The notes under the pieces are model-generated. The model made no database searches. It was given only the letters and a program-made list of their open reading frames with translations, and was not told where the DNA came from. Made by a program: the position numbers and the translations under genes. Shown piece after piece: positions 42,619 to 43,784 of a DNA stretch of 43,784 nt. The stretch comes from Streptomyces roseicoloratus (GTDB lineage Bacteria > Actinomycetota > Actinomycetes > Streptomycetales > Streptomycetaceae), in NCBI RefSeq assembly GCF_004117935.1, contig NZ_SDOY01000068.1, forward strand, positions 1 to 43,784, read 5' to 3'. How positions within the stretch are numbered: the first letter of the stretch is position 1; every line of letters begins with the position of its first letter.

Positions 42619-43512
42619 ATGCAGTTCCAGCAGCTCCTCTACTTCGTCGCCGTCGCCGAGACCCGGCACTTCACCCGGGCCGCCGAGCGCGTCCACGTCT
42701 CGCAGCCCTCGCTCTCCCAGCAGATCAAGGCGCTGGAGCAGGAGCTGGGCGCGGAGCTGTTCAGCCGGGCCCGGGGAAACATCGCGCTGACCGACGCGGG
42801 CGAGGCGCTGCTGCCGCTGGCCCGCCGGATCCTCGCCGACACCGACACGGCCCGGCACGAGGTGCAGGAGCTGGTGCAGCTCCGGCGGGGCCGGGTACGG
42901 CTCGGGGCGACGCCCAGCCTGTGCACCGGCCTGCTGCCCGACGTGCTGCGCGCCTTCCACGACCTGCACCCGGGGATCAGCCTCCTCATCGAGGAGGGCG
43001 GCTCGCACGACCTGGTACGAGAGCTGGCGCGCGGCGCGCTGGACCTGGCGCTGGTCGTCCTGCCCCTCCCCACCTCGTCCCCGGCCCTGACGACGGTGGA
43101 GCTGCTGACCGAGGACCTGGTGGTGGTCTCCTCGCCCTCGGCGCCGGCGCCGCGCCGGCCGGTGCGCATCGCGGACCTGCGCGACCAGCCGCTGGTGATG
43201 TTCCGGCACGGGTACGACCTGCGGGAGCTGACCGTGGCGGCCTGCCGGGCCGAGGGCTTCGAGCCCTCGTTCACGGTGGAGGGCGGCGAGCTGGACGCCG
43301 TACTCGGTTTCGTACGGGCCGGTCTCGGCCTCGCCGTGGTCCCGGCGATGGTGGCCGCCCGGGCGGGCCGCGACCTGCGCGTCACGGCCCTGGCCCGCCC
43401 GGGCCTGCGCCGCACGATCGCCCTGGCCCACCGCAGCGACGTGGCCCCGCCGCGGGCGGCCCGGGAACTCCAGAAACTCCTGATGGCGTCCCGGCGGGGC
43501 GCCACCCCGTAA
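42619..43512 (+). CDS. LysR family transcriptional regulator
   Basis: 297 residues from the ATG at 42619. The helix-turn-helix is FTRAAERVHVSQPSLSQQIKALEQELG (about 18-44), and the two-lobe sensor domain follows with LRLGATPSL-like VRLGATPSLCTG and AGLGLAVVPAMV. It is divergent from sdhCAB with a T-N11-A box between. LysR regulators often control the divergent unit, so it may tune sdh expression to a metabolite; the co-inducer is unknown. An upstream ATG at 42586 would put the LysR box inside the gene and is rejected. Confidence 0.92.
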   Translation: MQFQQLLYFVAVAETRHFTRAAERVHVSQPSLSQQIKALEQELGAELFSRARGNIALTDAGEALLPLARRILADTDTARHEVQELVQLRRGRVRLGATPSLCTGLLPDVLRAFHDLHPGISLLIEEGGSHDLVRELARGALDLALVVLPLPTSSPALTTVELLTEDLVVVSSPSAPAPRRPVRIADLRDQPLVMFRHGYDLRELTVAACRAEGFEPSFTVEGGELDAVLGFVRAGLGLAVVPAMVAARAGRDLRVTALARPGLRRTIALAHRSDVAPPRAARELQKLLMASRRGATP

Positions 43513-43566
43513 CCCCACCCGCGCAAGCTCCGCCCCCCATCGCCACCCGCCCCCTGCCGGCCGGCC

Positions 43567-43784
43567 CGGGCGTCCCGCCCCGCCGTGTGGGGCCCGTGCC
43601 ACTACCGACCGGTTCGGGCGTCCCGCCGTCCGGCCCCCACCCCGCTGGGCGGCACGGGCGTCGCACACCGCCGTGCGGGGCCCGCGCCACTACCGACCGG
43701 TACGGGCGTCCCGCCGTCCGGCCCCCACCCTGCCGACCGGCACGGGCGTCCCACCCCACCGCGCAGGCCCCGCGCCACTACCGG
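43567..43784. repeat. 88-bp tandem repeat array running out of the window
   Basis: Period 88 bp: 43567-43654, 43655-43742 and a partial copy 43743-43784 at the edge. Each unit is made of a 48-bp part ending in actaccgaccgg and a 40-bp part, and both parts start with cgggcgtc, so the unit itself arose by duplication. The array starts 55 bases after the LysR stop; no gene is seen in it. Confidence 0.88.

Overview
The window is about 73% GC, with strongly GC-biased third codon positions, GTG starts and many stop/start overlaps of the ATGA and GTGA type. It also carries a complete ergothioneine operon, a DasR-type operator and actinobacterial family proteins. Together these point to a Streptomyces chromosome or a very close relative. 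No transposase, integrase, phage gene or CRISPR array is visible. Most of it reads as core chromosome, with one decayed patch at 11.6-13.3 kb.

Layout. 0-4.3 kb: a Glu/Leu/Phe/Val-type dehydrogenase cut by the window edge, a TetR regulator, a small unknown gene, a two-domain VOC protein and a lipid kinase. 4.5-8.4 kb: an alkyl-DHAP-synthase-like flavoprotein divergent from a TetR-glpD pair; with the lipid kinase this makes a glycerolipid module. 8.6-11.6 kb: pntAB transhydrogenase. 11.6-13.3 kb: three broken coding remnants, a GYD-domain gene and a 120-nt tRNA-Ser-like sequence with an abnormal anticodon arm. 13.3-16.1 kb: pirin, a TPR protein, and a DUF6153/DUF305 pair. 16.4-19.3 kb: an exonuclease-fold gene overlapping a flavoprotein disulfide oxidoreductase, then thioredoxin. 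19.6-25.5 kb: a thiolase, a LacI-MFS divergent pair, a lipoprotein, a small basic protein and a PARG/macrodomain-like protein.

25.7-30.0 kb: egtABCD, four overlapping genes for ergothioneine synthesis without egtE. 30.1-31.4 kb: an orphan sugar-binding lipoprotein whose promoter carries a dre-like DasR site. 31.7-35.0 kb: dodecin, then a HAD phosphatase divergent from a short UvrA paralogue across a perfect 36-bp palindrome. 35.2-38.0 kb: a CPBP membrane protease followed by a histidine kinase and a response regulator. 38.1-38.9 kb: a second class II glutamine amidotransferase. 39.1-42.5 kb: sdhCAB, divergent from a LysR regulator with a T-N11-A box between them. The window ends inside an 88-bp tandem repeat array.

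Common themes are redox and thiol chemistry (PntAB, thioredoxin, the disulfide oxidoreductase, ergothioneine, Sdh), several regulator genes that look leaderless, and many short tandem repeats at gene 3' ends, some spanning the stop codon. The least conventional items are the tRNA-like sequence, the four-gene glycerolipid module, the stop-codon duplications and the 36-bp palindrome.
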